Positions 33,366-40,842 of a stretch of 64,000 bases of DNA are shown one piece after another (the first letter of the stretch is position 1; every line of letters starts with the position of its first letter). The notes below the pieces were generated by a model that had not been told where the DNA came from, did not search any database, and was given only the letters and a program-made list of their open reading frames with translations. The position numbers and the translations under genes were made by a program. The DNA is from Oscillospiraceae bacterium (GTDB lineage: Bacteria > Bacillota > Clostridia > Oscillospirales > Ruminococcaceae), in NCBI GenBank assembly GCA_015067185.1, contig SVMZ01000004.1:1-64000 (forward strand). The letters are read 5' to 3'.

Positions 33366-34937
33366 TTATGCCTCCTCGATTTCAATGATATCATCGTCAT
33401 CCGCAACAGAGATAACATCCTCTGCAACAGCACTTTGAATTTTTGCCATTCTGTAACGGTATGCCAATCCCATAATCTGTACCGCAATTAATGGTGTCAA
33501 TGCAACCAATGCAACAACACCAAAGGCATCTGTCATAACATTTCCACCCAACATTTCACAGACACCGATACAAAGAGGCAGCAAAAAGGTAGATGTCATC
33601 GGTCCACTGGCTACACCACCGGAGTCAAAAGCGATACCGACAAAAATTTTGGGCACAAACTTGGACATAATAAGGGCTATTATATATCCGGGAATAATAA
33701 TCCACTGAATGGATATTCCTGTTATAATTCTGAGCATAGCGAGACCAACACTGACAGAAACACCAATTGACAGGCATCGGTTCATGGCTTGCGCGGAAAC
33801 CACACCGTTTGTAACTGTCTGAATCTGGTGGTTGAGAATCTGTATAGCAGGCTCTGCTTTGACAATAAAGTAACCAATCAGAGAACCAATTGGTATCAAC
33901 AGCCATTTTTCATCACTGCCTGCCAGCTCATTACCGAGAATTGTTCCCACCGGAGCAAATCCCACATTTACGCCACAGAGAAACAATACCAGACCGATAT
34001 AGGTATATCCAAAACCAACAGCAACTCTCAGCTTTTGTCTGCGCTGATAACGCCGGCTAATTATCTGGAAAATAACAAACACAGCAACAATGGGAATAAC
34101 AGAAATAAAAACCTCTTCCGCATAATGAGGAAGTTCAACGGCAAAGGCATGAACCACATCCCTTACCGTATTTACCTCTGTAATATCTGCTGCGGCATAG
34201 GCACCTTCTTTGGTGCGGTAGAAGCATCCCAACAGCAAAACAGCAAGAATTGGTCCCACGCTGGAAAGAGCAACCAGACCAAAGCTATCGCTTGCAGCAT
34301 TTTTATCACCACGGACCGAGGAAATACCAACACCGATCGCCATAATAAACGGAACAGTTATTGGGCCTGTTGTAACACCGCCGGAGTCAAAACCAACAGC
34401 TAAAAACTCCTGCGGAACAAAAAACGATAAAACAATAACTACTGCATACAAAATCATAAGAAGATTGGAGAGTCGAATCTTTTTTATAATACGCAGCACA
34501 GCAACTGCCAGAAAAATACCAACACCAATTGCCACTGTAAGGATAATCACAATATTAGGAATAGACGGCACCTGATTTGCCAGCACCTGCAAATCAGGCT
34601 CGGCAATGGTTATAATTGTTCCCAGCAAAAAGCTGATACCAATAATCACCGGAAGGCTTTTGGCTTTTGGCAGCTGTACACCGATACCTTCTCCCAAGGG
34701 GGTCATAGCCATTTCTGCGCCCAGCTGGAACATACCCATTCCGGCAATCAGCATAATCGCCCCCACAAAAAACATCATGGCAAGGCCGACACTCAGCGAT
34801 ATCAAAAACACGCTCAACGCCAAAACAATAATTGTAATTGGCAGGACAGCAGCCAGAGATTCATTGGTCTTTTGTTTTAACGTCGGATGCACTCCTTCGA
34901 AAAACTTCTTTACCCGATGGTACTTTTTCAAGATCAT
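33366..34937 (-). CDS. DUF1538 family membrane protein
   Basis: A 523-residue polytopic protein with about twelve hydrophobic helices arranged as two repeats. Each half carries the same signature: 'AVGFDSGGVTTGPITVPFIM' and 'GIAFDSGGVASGPMTSTFLL', about 230 residues apart, which suggests inverted-repeat transporter architecture. The C terminus is a short acidic tail ('ADDDDIIEIEEA'). The family has no proven substrate. The start ATG has GAGA close by and AAAGGAG 15 bases further up; the binding site is not ideal. It is the first gene of a two-gene operon with the PII-like protein. Confidence 0.85.
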   Translation of the reverse strand: MILKKYHRVKKFFEGVHPTLKQKTNESLAAVLPITIIVLALSVFLISLSVGLAMMFFVGAIMLIAGMGMFQLGAEMAMTPLGEGIGVQLPKAKSLPVIIGISFLLGTIITIAEPDLQVLANQVPSIPNIVIILTVAIGVGIFLAVAVLRIIKKIRLSNLLMILYAVVIVLSFFVPQEFLAVGFDSGGVTTGPITVPFIMAIGVGISSVRGDKNAASDSFGLVALSSVGPILAVLLLGCFYRTKEGAYAAADITEVNTVRDVVHAFAVELPHYAEEVFISVIPIVAVFVIFQIISRRYQRRQKLRVAVGFGYTYIGLVLFLCGVNVGFAPVGTILGNELAGSDEKWLLIPIGSLIGYFIVKAEPAIQILNHQIQTVTNGVVSAQAMNRCLSIGVSVSVGLAMLRIITGISIQWIIIPGYIIALIMSKFVPKIFVGIAFDSGGVASGPMTSTFLLPLCIGVCEMLGGNVMTDAFGVVALVALTPLIAVQIMGLAYRYRMAKIQSAVAEDVISVADDDDIIEIEEA

Positions 34938-35053
34938 TTTTTCTCTGTTTATCTCCTTTCTCTGTTTGTTGTAAAGCGTCTATATGGTTCTGAGTGTTGT
35001 CTCCCGTGATCCGTTCTCCTTCTGAAAAGACGGCTTGCAACTTCTCCTTATAT

Positions 35054-35082
35054 ATGATAATAAATTTCCGTCGCGAAAGCAA
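35054..35082 (-). promoter_or_regulatory. Promoter of the DUF1538-PII operon
   Basis: Minus strand TTGCTT (35082-35077), 17-base spacer, TATCAT (35059-35054). It leaves a leader of about 110 bases before the start codon; no known riboswitch was recognised in it. Confidence 0.5.
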
Positions 35083-35141
35083 CCATAATCCTTCATTCGT
35101 AACAATTTATTAAAATGACTTTCTCTTTCTTCCTTTTCTTC

Positions 35142-35183
35142 AAAAAAAACAGGGGTCTTTTTCCTTTAGACTCCTGTTTTTTT
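35142..35183 (-). terminator. Terminator of the Eis-like acetyltransferase gene
   Basis: AAAACAGGGGTCT (35146-35158) pairs with AGACTCCTGTTTT (35168-35180), with one mismatch; T-rich on the minus strand. Confidence 0.85.
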
Positions 35184-35201
35184 ATGTTATATCTTTTGTA
35201 A

Positions 35202-36422
35202 TCAATAAAAATCCGAATGAAAAATCGGTCTCTTGATAAACACCTTTTCCAACGTTGCTTTATTTGAAACAATCTCCATGTTCGGGATAAACCGCATCAC
35301 ATCCGAAGCAATTGCCTCTTCACCAAAGGCAATGCGGGCAAAGGATTTTTCATCCACAGCAAGATCATAATCACCGCTGCTGCGTTTTGTTACATGGCAG
35401 CTGCCTGCACCAAAGCTGACATCATAAATACCACAGTTCCAATCCAGACTGTCTGTAACTTTGATTGAGAACTTACCCTCTTCCTCCGGATAACGTTTCG
35501 CGTTCAATGTTTTCTCCACATCGCCAACACGCAGCATATTGCAGATTTTCTGCTCATATTTAATGGAGTTATAGTCTTCCATCATCAGATAAAAATCAAG
35601 ACTCAGCGGCAGTTCATAGAACAGAACGTTTTCGTAGTGTGCAACAAAGGTATAGATGAAACCGAGCATTTCCTGCAGCGCTTCCACGTCACGGTAGACA
35701 AACCGAACCACTTTCATAGTTTTGGCGTTGTCAATCTTATCCTGCACAAAAGTCATAAAGCCGGAAAGAACACCGTTCTCATCTCTTCTGATATAAGTAT
35801 ACCTTCTGTTGGTTCTCGGCTCAAAGTTGACAATACCACTCCACAGCTTTTTGTCACGTTTAAGAGCCATATTCATATCTGCGATCGTCTCCTCATAGAA
35901 CTGATTCAACTCGGGCAGCGTTTTCTCTCCACCCAACTCACTGATATGGCTGATATCACACTTATATTTATAGAGGGTACGTACCGGCATCATAATGTTA
36001 CAGATTCTGTATATTCCCTCATATCCAAACTTACGGTAGAAAGGAACATCAAAAGGAAGAAGGGTTGCAAAGGGAATGCCTTCCTGACGCATATAATCGA
36101 ACAGAGTCGTAAGACACTCTCTGACAGCACCCATACGGCGCATATCGGGACGGGTAACAACACCGCCAATAGCACAGGAACGATACCAGTCCCCGTCAAA
36201 CCGAATCTGATGAGCAATTTCTGTAAAGGAGGTACTCAGTACGCCATCTTCCGTAAAGGCACCCCACATTCTGGAATCAGAAACCTCTTTTAACGGCTTC
36301 TGCCAATTTTTGAATCTGTCTGTATTCCCGAGGTCCTCTTCTCTATAAAGGGATTCCCACCCAAGAGAACTTATATACTGTGCCTGATTTGCATCATCGG
36401 GAGTCAACCTTCTCACGATCAT
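35202..36422 (-). CDS. Eis-like GNAT N-acetyltransferase
   Basis: A 406-residue protein with the three-part Eis architecture: an N-terminal GNAT domain with acetyl-CoA loop in 'IGGVVTRPDMRRMGAVRECL', a second GNAT-like domain, and a C-terminal SCP2-like domain. 'LPFDVPFYRKFGYEG' is typical of this group. The N-terminal 'MIVRRLTPDDANQAQYISSL' is the usual entry strand. Eis proteins acetylate amines such as aminoglycosides; the natural target here is unknown. The ATG has GAGGAGG upstream and a TTGAAA-17-TATAAT promoter. Confidence 0.88.
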   Translation of the reverse strand: MIVRRLTPDDANQAQYISSLGWESLYREEDLGNTDRFKNWQKPLKEVSDSRMWGAFTEDGVLSTSFTEIAHQIRFDGDWYRSCAIGGVVTRPDMRRMGAVRECLTTLFDYMRQEGIPFATLLPFDVPFYRKFGYEGIYRICNIMMPVRTLYKYKCDISHISELGGEKTLPELNQFYEETIADMNMALKRDKKLWSGIVNFEPRTNRRYTYIRRDENGVLSGFMTFVQDKIDNAKTMKVVRFVYRDVEALQEMLGFIYTFVAHYENVLFYELPLSLDFYLMMEDYNSIKYEQKICNMLRVGDVEKTLNAKRYPEEEGKFSIKVTDSLDWNCGIYDVSFGAGSCHVTKRSSGDYDLAVDEKSFARIAFGEEAIASDVMRFIPNMEIVSNKATLEKVFIKRPIFHSDFY

Positions 36423-36461
36423 ACCGTTATCCTCCTCTTTTACATTTCGTTATTGATTATC

Positions 36462-36490
36462 ATTATAGCATCCCTTTTTTTCTTTTTCAA
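36462..36490 (-). promoter_or_regulatory. Promoter of the Eis-like gene
   Basis: Minus strand TTGAAA (36490-36485), 17-base spacer, TATAAT (36467-36462). Confidence 0.75.
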
Positions 36491-36508
36491 TCCTTTCTGG
36501 TTCTCTTT

Positions 36509-36640
36509 TTGATGGTAAAAACAACGATTTTATATAATTTTTTTACTGATCCCTCATTTTTATATCATCCTTCCCGCTGTTTTTCATTTTCTGCCTGTCT
36601 GCCATGCACCACTTTTCTCCGTTCAACATAGTATATGTTG
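36509..36640 (+). promoter_or_regulatory. Promoter and leader of the Cys-rich peptide gene
   Basis: TTGATG (36509-36514), 18-base spacer, TATAAT (36533-36538). In the leader, CAACATA (36624-36630) and TATGTTG (36634-36640) form a perfect 7-bp inverted repeat with a 3-base loop, 15 bases before the AGGAGG. It could be an operator or a leader hairpin. Confidence 0.5.
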
Positions 36641-36666
36641 CAAATAAAAATTAGGAGGTTTGCAAC

Positions 36667-36816
36667 ATGTGCAACAACAACATTTGGTGGATCATCATTC
36701 TCATCATCCTCTTCAGCAACGGCGGCTTCTTTGGATGCGGCAATTCCTGCGGCTGCAGCAACGATAACTGCGGCTGTCTCGGCGGCGGCTGCAACAACAA
36801 CGGCTGCGGCTGCTAA
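36667..36816 (+). CDS. Cys/Gly/Asn-rich small peptide (chorion-class type)
   Basis: A 49-residue peptide: 'MCNNN', then a hydrophobic stretch 'IWWIIILIILFS' at 6-17, then a tail of Gly, Cys and Asn with repeated 'GCG' and 'CGC' units (nine Cys in all). TTAGGAGG sits 6-13 bases before the ATG, and a very strong terminator follows, so it is a real small gene. Similar peptides in Clostridia are named chorion-class high-cysteine proteins; the role is unknown. A membrane helix with a metal- or disulfide-binding tail is plausible. Confidence 0.8.
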   Translation: MCNNNIWWIIILIILFSNGGFFGCGNSCGCSNDNCGCLGGGCNNNGCGC

Positions 36817-36840
36817 TCTTTCCTTCTGATTCTCCGCAAA

Positions 36841-36890
36841 AAAAAGCTTACGGTGCAAAGTTTTCCGCTTTGCACCGTAAGCTTTTTTTC
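36841..36890 (+). terminator. Very strong terminator after the Cys-rich peptide
   Basis: AAAAAGCTTACGGTGCAAAG (36841-36860) pairs perfectly with the segment at 36868-36887, giving a 20-bp stem with a 7-base loop, then T residues. Confidence 0.95.
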
Positions 36891-36917
36891 AAAAAGATAA
36901 AATTTACTGTTATTGTA

Positions 36918-36946
36918 TTGAGAAATGCAGCAATTTGTGGTATGAT
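36918..36946 (+). promoter_or_regulatory. Promoter of the yfhO-like gene
   Basis: TTGAGA (36918-36923), 17-base spacer, TATGAT (36941-36946), with AAAGGA and a GTG start at 37034. Confidence 0.6.
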
Positions 36947-37033
36947 TGGCACATAATAATATATATTTATTGCTTTCTTTTTCCCATAACAGATTTTTCT
37001 GTATTTTGTTGCAATGGAAAGGACGACTTTACA

Positions 37034-39793
37034 GTGGATAATGACTACCTGGCTCTTCATAAAAAACGACACTGGCAGGCTTTTATAATCGCCTTCGGCA
37101 TGGCTGCCATTGTATTTATTCCCACCCTTATTTTTGGTGAAGGACTGTTTGTATACTATGGTGACTACAACGTCCAGCAAATTCCTTTTTATCAATTGGC
37201 TCACCGTGCTGTCCGAAGCGGCAGTTTTCTCTGGAACTGGGAGACCGATCTCGGCACAAATTTTATCGCCTCCTATAGCTTCTATCTTCTCTTCAGCCCT
37301 TTCTTTTGGCTGACACTTCCCTTCCCCACGGCATGGCTGCCTTATTTGATGGCCCCGCTGTTCATGCTTAAATTCGGTTTTGCTTCTTTCACTGCCTATT
37401 TTTATATTAAACGCTTTGTGCAGGATACACGTTTTGCCGTAATCGGAGGCATTCTCTACTCCTTCTCCGGGTTTATGGTTTACAACATCTTTTTCAACCA
37501 CTTCCATGATGTTGTTGTCTTCTTCCCCTTACTGCTGCTTGGTTTGGAGATGATGATCAAAGACAACAAACGCGGCGTTTTTGCCATTGCTATCTTCATC
37601 AATGCCATCGTCAATTATTGGTTCTTCATCGGTGAAGTTGTTTTTGTTATTCTCTATTTCTGCATCCGCTGCACCGACAAAACATTGATCCCCAATGCCA
37701 AAATGTGGCTGCAGAAATTTGGACTGGCCTGGCTTGAGGCCATCATCGGCGTGCTGATGGCCATGGCCGTCCTGCTCCCCTCCTGTCTTGCCCTGCTTGG
37801 CAATCCTCGTACTGGTGCGGACGATCTTCTTACCGGCTGGAATTTGATTTACCATGCCAGCCCGCAGAGATATCTCAATATCATTTCCGTCTTTTTCTTC
37901 CCACCCGATCTGCCAAGCCGTCCCAACTTTTTCCCGGATCACGGAGCAAAATGGTCTTCTCTGGCAGCATGGCTTCCCTTTGTCAGCATGTGCGGTGTTA
38001 TTGCATTTCTCCAAAGTACCCGCAAAAACTGGCTGCGCAAAATGCTTGCTGCCTGCGCTGTTTTTGCCTTCTGCCGCGGTCTCAACTCTGCCTTTGTTCT
38101 CTTTAACGGCTCTTATTATACCAGATGGTTTTATATGTTCATCCTTATGACCGCTCTCGCTTCTGTCATTGCTCTGGAACGCAGTCAGACGGATATCAAT
38201 ATTGAACGCGGCACCAAATGGACCGCCTTTATTACCGTTGCTATTGTTGTTGTGGTGGGACTTACCCCCACCACAACAGATGAAGGACTCCATTTTGGCT
38301 TAATGAAGTATGTCCCTGAATTTTGGAGTTGGGTTTTAATTGCCCTTGGGTCTCTTTTACTCTTTGCTGCTCTTTTCAGTAAATTTAAAGGCACCTCGCA
38401 GTTTGCCAAAACCATGCTGGCCGGTGTTGTGATTGTCGGTGTCATCTACAGCACTGTTTTGGTCAACGTAGGCCGTGCTATCTCCAGCACCATTGACGAT
38501 GTCCTTGAGGTTGCACTTCCCGGCCAGGAGGAAATTTCTCTTCCCGAGGAGGAGGGCAGCTTCGAACGGGCCGATTTCTATAACACCATGGAAAACCTCG
38601 GTATGTTCTGGTCTATTCCCACCATACGCTGTTTCCACAGTATTGTTCCCGTCTCCATTATGGAGTTTTATCCCACCGTTGGTGTGGAACGGGATGTATC
38701 CTCCAAACCGTCCCACGATATCTATGAGCTGCGTGCGCTTCTCTCTGTCAAGTGGCTGTTTATTGAGGAAACCGAAAGCGAACAGACTCCCATGCCCGGG
38801 TTCAGTCTTTATGATAATCAGATGGGAATGAATATTTACATTAATGAGAATTATATTCCCATGGGGTTCACCTATGACACTTATATCAGTGAACTCGATT
38901 ACAACGATATGTCAGAATCCCTTCGTTCCCACACCCTGTTGCGCTCCATTGTTTTGAACGATGAACAAATCGCCCGCCACTGTGATATTCTCATGCCGGC
39001 ACTTCCCAACACCTCCACATCCTATGAGGAGTTTGAAAATGCTGTCTGGGAACGCACCCTGGGCAGTGCCTACTATTTTGAATACGACAATACCGGTTTC
39101 ACCTCCAAAATTGAATTGGAAAAAGAAAATCTCGTCTTTTTCAGTGTCCCTTATGAGAAGGGCTGGTCTGCTTATGTTAACGGAGAACCTGCTAATATCG
39201 AAAAAGTAAACGTCGGCTTTATGGCTGTCCGTGTTCCCGCCGGAGACAATGAGATCCGCTTTGAATATTTCACCCCCGGTCTTAAAATTGGTTTGATTGG
39301 TACGGTTCTCGGAACGGCTGCTCTGATTATTTATGTTGCACTGCATCTGCTCTCTCTCCGCAGACAGCGTATCCGTATCGCCCTGGATGAAGAAAAAAAG
39401 CTTCGTGCCACTCTTGATTCTCCCGATATTATTCCTGTCGGCTACGAGGATAATAGCGATGACGAACTTTTTGGCGAAACCCTGCGTCACCTGCGTAATA
39501 CACCAGAGGTTCTTGAGGAAGAGGATGATACGCCCTATTCCGAGTCTGTTTCCACTTCAAAACGCATCGGCTTTAAGGTTGTAGAGTCTCCTGAAAGTGC
39601 TGCCGATTCCTATATCCCCGACGATTTTGCCGTCGCCGATACCGATGACGATATTCCTTTTGAAAATGGGTACTTTGAATATTCTGATATGACACCTGAG
39701 CCGGATTCCGATGATGAACCGGAGGTCTCCCACGAATATACCCATAAATGGATCCATAACAATAAAACCGACACCAACACTACGGAAGAATAA
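37034..39793 (+). CDS. yfhO: YfhO-family membrane glycosyltransferase
   Basis: A 919-residue GT-C-like membrane protein of the YfhO family. About 13 hydrophobic helices are followed by an extracytoplasmic domain and a final helix near 745-765. The first loop has 'FVYYGDYNVQQIPFYQLAHR', a typical GT-C acidic motif region, then 'TDLGTNFIASYSFY'. The C-terminal 150 residues after the last helix are cytosolic and very acidic. The GTG at 37034 is used because AAAGGA lies 10 bases upstream; the earlier ATG at 36935 is inside the promoter. In Bacillus YfhO works with CsbB in glycosylating lipoteichoic acid; the GT2 gene next door supports the same here. Confidence 0.88.
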   Translation: MDNDYLALHKKRHWQAFIIAFGMAAIVFIPTLIFGEGLFVYYGDYNVQQIPFYQLAHRAVRSGSFLWNWETDLGTNFIASYSFYLLFSPFFWLTLPFPTAWLPYLMAPLFMLKFGFASFTAYFYIKRFVQDTRFAVIGGILYSFSGFMVYNIFFNHFHDVVVFFPLLLLGLEMMIKDNKRGVFAIAIFINAIVNYWFFIGEVVFVILYFCIRCTDKTLIPNAKMWLQKFGLAWLEAIIGVLMAMAVLLPSCLALLGNPRTGADDLLTGWNLIYHASPQRYLNIISVFFFPPDLPSRPNFFPDHGAKWSSLAAWLPFVSMCGVIAFLQSTRKNWLRKMLAACAVFAFCRGLNSAFVLFNGSYYTRWFYMFILMTALASVIALERSQTDINIERGTKWTAFITVAIVVVVGLTPTTTDEGLHFGLMKYVPEFWSWVLIALGSLLLFAALFSKFKGTSQFAKTMLAGVVIVGVIYSTVLVNVGRAISSTIDDVLEVALPGQEEISLPEEEGSFERADFYNTMENLGMFWSIPTIRCFHSIVPVSIMEFYPTVGVERDVSSKPSHDIYELRALLSVKWLFIEETESEQTPMPGFSLYDNQMGMNIYINENYIPMGFTYDTYISELDYNDMSESLRSHTLLRSIVLNDEQIARHCDILMPALPNTSTSYEEFENAVWERTLGSAYYFEYDNTGFTSKIELEKENLVFFSVPYEKGWSAYVNGEPANIEKVNVGFMAVRVPAGDNEIRFEYFTPGLKIGLIGTVLGTAALIIYVALHLLSLRRQRIRIALDEEKKLRATLDSPDIIPVGYEDNSDDELFGETLRHLRNTPEVLEEEDDTPYSESVSTSKRIGFKVVESPESAADSYIPDDFAVADTDDDIPFENGYFEYSDMTPEPDSDDEPEVSHEYTHKWIHNNKTDTNTTEE

Positions 39794-39813
39794 GTTTGCA
39801 AAAGGTGATTTCT

Positions 39814-40776
39814 ATGAAGGATATTCTTTATCTGGTTGTTCCCTGTTATAATGAAGAGGAGGCTCTTCCCTATTCTTCGGAAAAGCTCCTTGAAAAACTC
39901 AATGCACTGATATCCTCTGAAAAGGTCTCTTCTGAAAGCCGCATTGTCCTCGTGGATGATGGAAGCCGAGACCAGACCTGGGCTTTGATCTCTTCTCTCT
40001 GCACCGGAGACAACAGCCTGTTCTGCGGTGTCAAACTCTCCCGAAACCGCGGTCATCAAAATGCATTGCTTGCGGGTCTGGATTATGCCCGCAGCCGCTG
40101 TGATATGGCGGTCTCCCTTGATGCGGATCTGCAGGACGACATTGATGCCATTGACGGCTTTGTGGAAAAATATTATGAGGGCTGTGATATTGTCTACGGC
40201 GTACGCAGCTCTCGCGCAACTGATACCGCCTTTAAACGTGGAACCGCAGGAGCCTTTTACAAATTCATGACTGCCATGGGAGCCGAAGTGGTGGATAACC
40301 ACGCTGATTACCGTTTAATGAGCCGCCGGGCTCTCAACCATCTGTTTGATTTTGGTGAAGTTAATCTCTTCCTGCGCGGTATTGTTCCTCAGATCGGATA
40401 TCCCACCGCCAAAGTTTATTATGAACGCCATGAACGCGTGGCCGGTGACTCCAAATATCCTCTGAAAAAAATGCTTGCCTTTGCCTTTGAAGGCATTACT
40501 TCCTTTAGCGTCCGTCCCATCAAGTTTATCTGGGGCGCCGGTGCGTTGCTGGCTGTCCTTTCGGCCGTTGTCATGCTGCTTCTTGCCCTTCTGCTGATCT
40601 GGTTTGAAATATCCGGTCTGTGGTTTGTGGCGCTTACCGTTTTGCTGGCTCTCGGCATTAATCTGATCGCCATTGGCGTTGTGGGAGAATATATCGGAAA
40701 GATCTATCTGGAAACCAAACACCGTCCCCGCTTTATTGTGGAACGCACCCTTCCCGACTCTGACACACGTCAATAA
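39814..40776 (+). CDS. GT2 polyprenyl-phosphate glycosyltransferase (CsbB/GtrB-like)
   Basis: A 320-residue family 2 glycosyltransferase. The N-terminal GT-A domain has 'LVVPCYNEEEALPYSSEKLL', the second nucleotide motif 'LVDDGSRDQTWAL', the DxD region 'SLDADLQDDIDAIDGFV', and the 'KRGTAGAFYKFMTAMGA' and 'DYRLMSRRAL' segments of the DPM1/GtrB group. Two C-terminal membrane helices (about 237-255 and 265-290) anchor it. It loads a sugar onto undecaprenyl phosphate at the cytoplasmic face. The ATG at 39814 follows AAAGGTG. It is 20 bases after yfhO; no separate flippase gene was seen. Confidence 0.9.
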   Translation: MKDILYLVVPCYNEEEALPYSSEKLLEKLNALISSEKVSSESRIVLVDDGSRDQTWALISSLCTGDNSLFCGVKLSRNRGHQNALLAGLDYARSRCDMAVSLDADLQDDIDAIDGFVEKYYEGCDIVYGVRSSRATDTAFKRGTAGAFYKFMTAMGAEVVDNHADYRLMSRRALNHLFDFGEVNLFLRGIVPQIGYPTAKVYYERHERVAGDSKYPLKKMLAFAFEGITSFSVRPIKFIWGAGALLAVLSAVVMLLLALLLIWFEISGLWFVALTVLLALGINLIAIGVVGEYIGKIYLETKHRPRFIVERTLPDSDTRQ

Positions 40777-40787
40777 TATTCCGACAC

Positions 40788-40828
40788 AAAAAGCTCTCTG
40801 TGCTTTTATACACAGAGAGCTTTTTCTC
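40788..40828 (+). terminator. Terminator after the yfhO-GT2 operon
   Basis: Perfect 15-bp stem AAAAAGCTCTCTGTG (40788-40802) with CACAGAGAGCTTTTT (40811-40825). Confidence 0.95.
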
Positions 40829-40842
40829 TTTTCTCAAACTAA

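Noticed and set aside
34861-35082. Minus-strand 73-residue frame over the start of the DUF1538 gene, as a possible leader peptide
   Set aside because: Its start lies on the promoter; the only later start (TTG) is 3 bases from AGGAG, too close. Composition is not gene-like.
36565-36858. Minus-strand Ala-rich 97-residue frame and a plus-strand Ala/Thr-rich frame over the Cys-rich peptide gene
   Set aside because: Both are shadow frames of the GGC/TGC/AAC-rich peptide gene, with no ribosome site.
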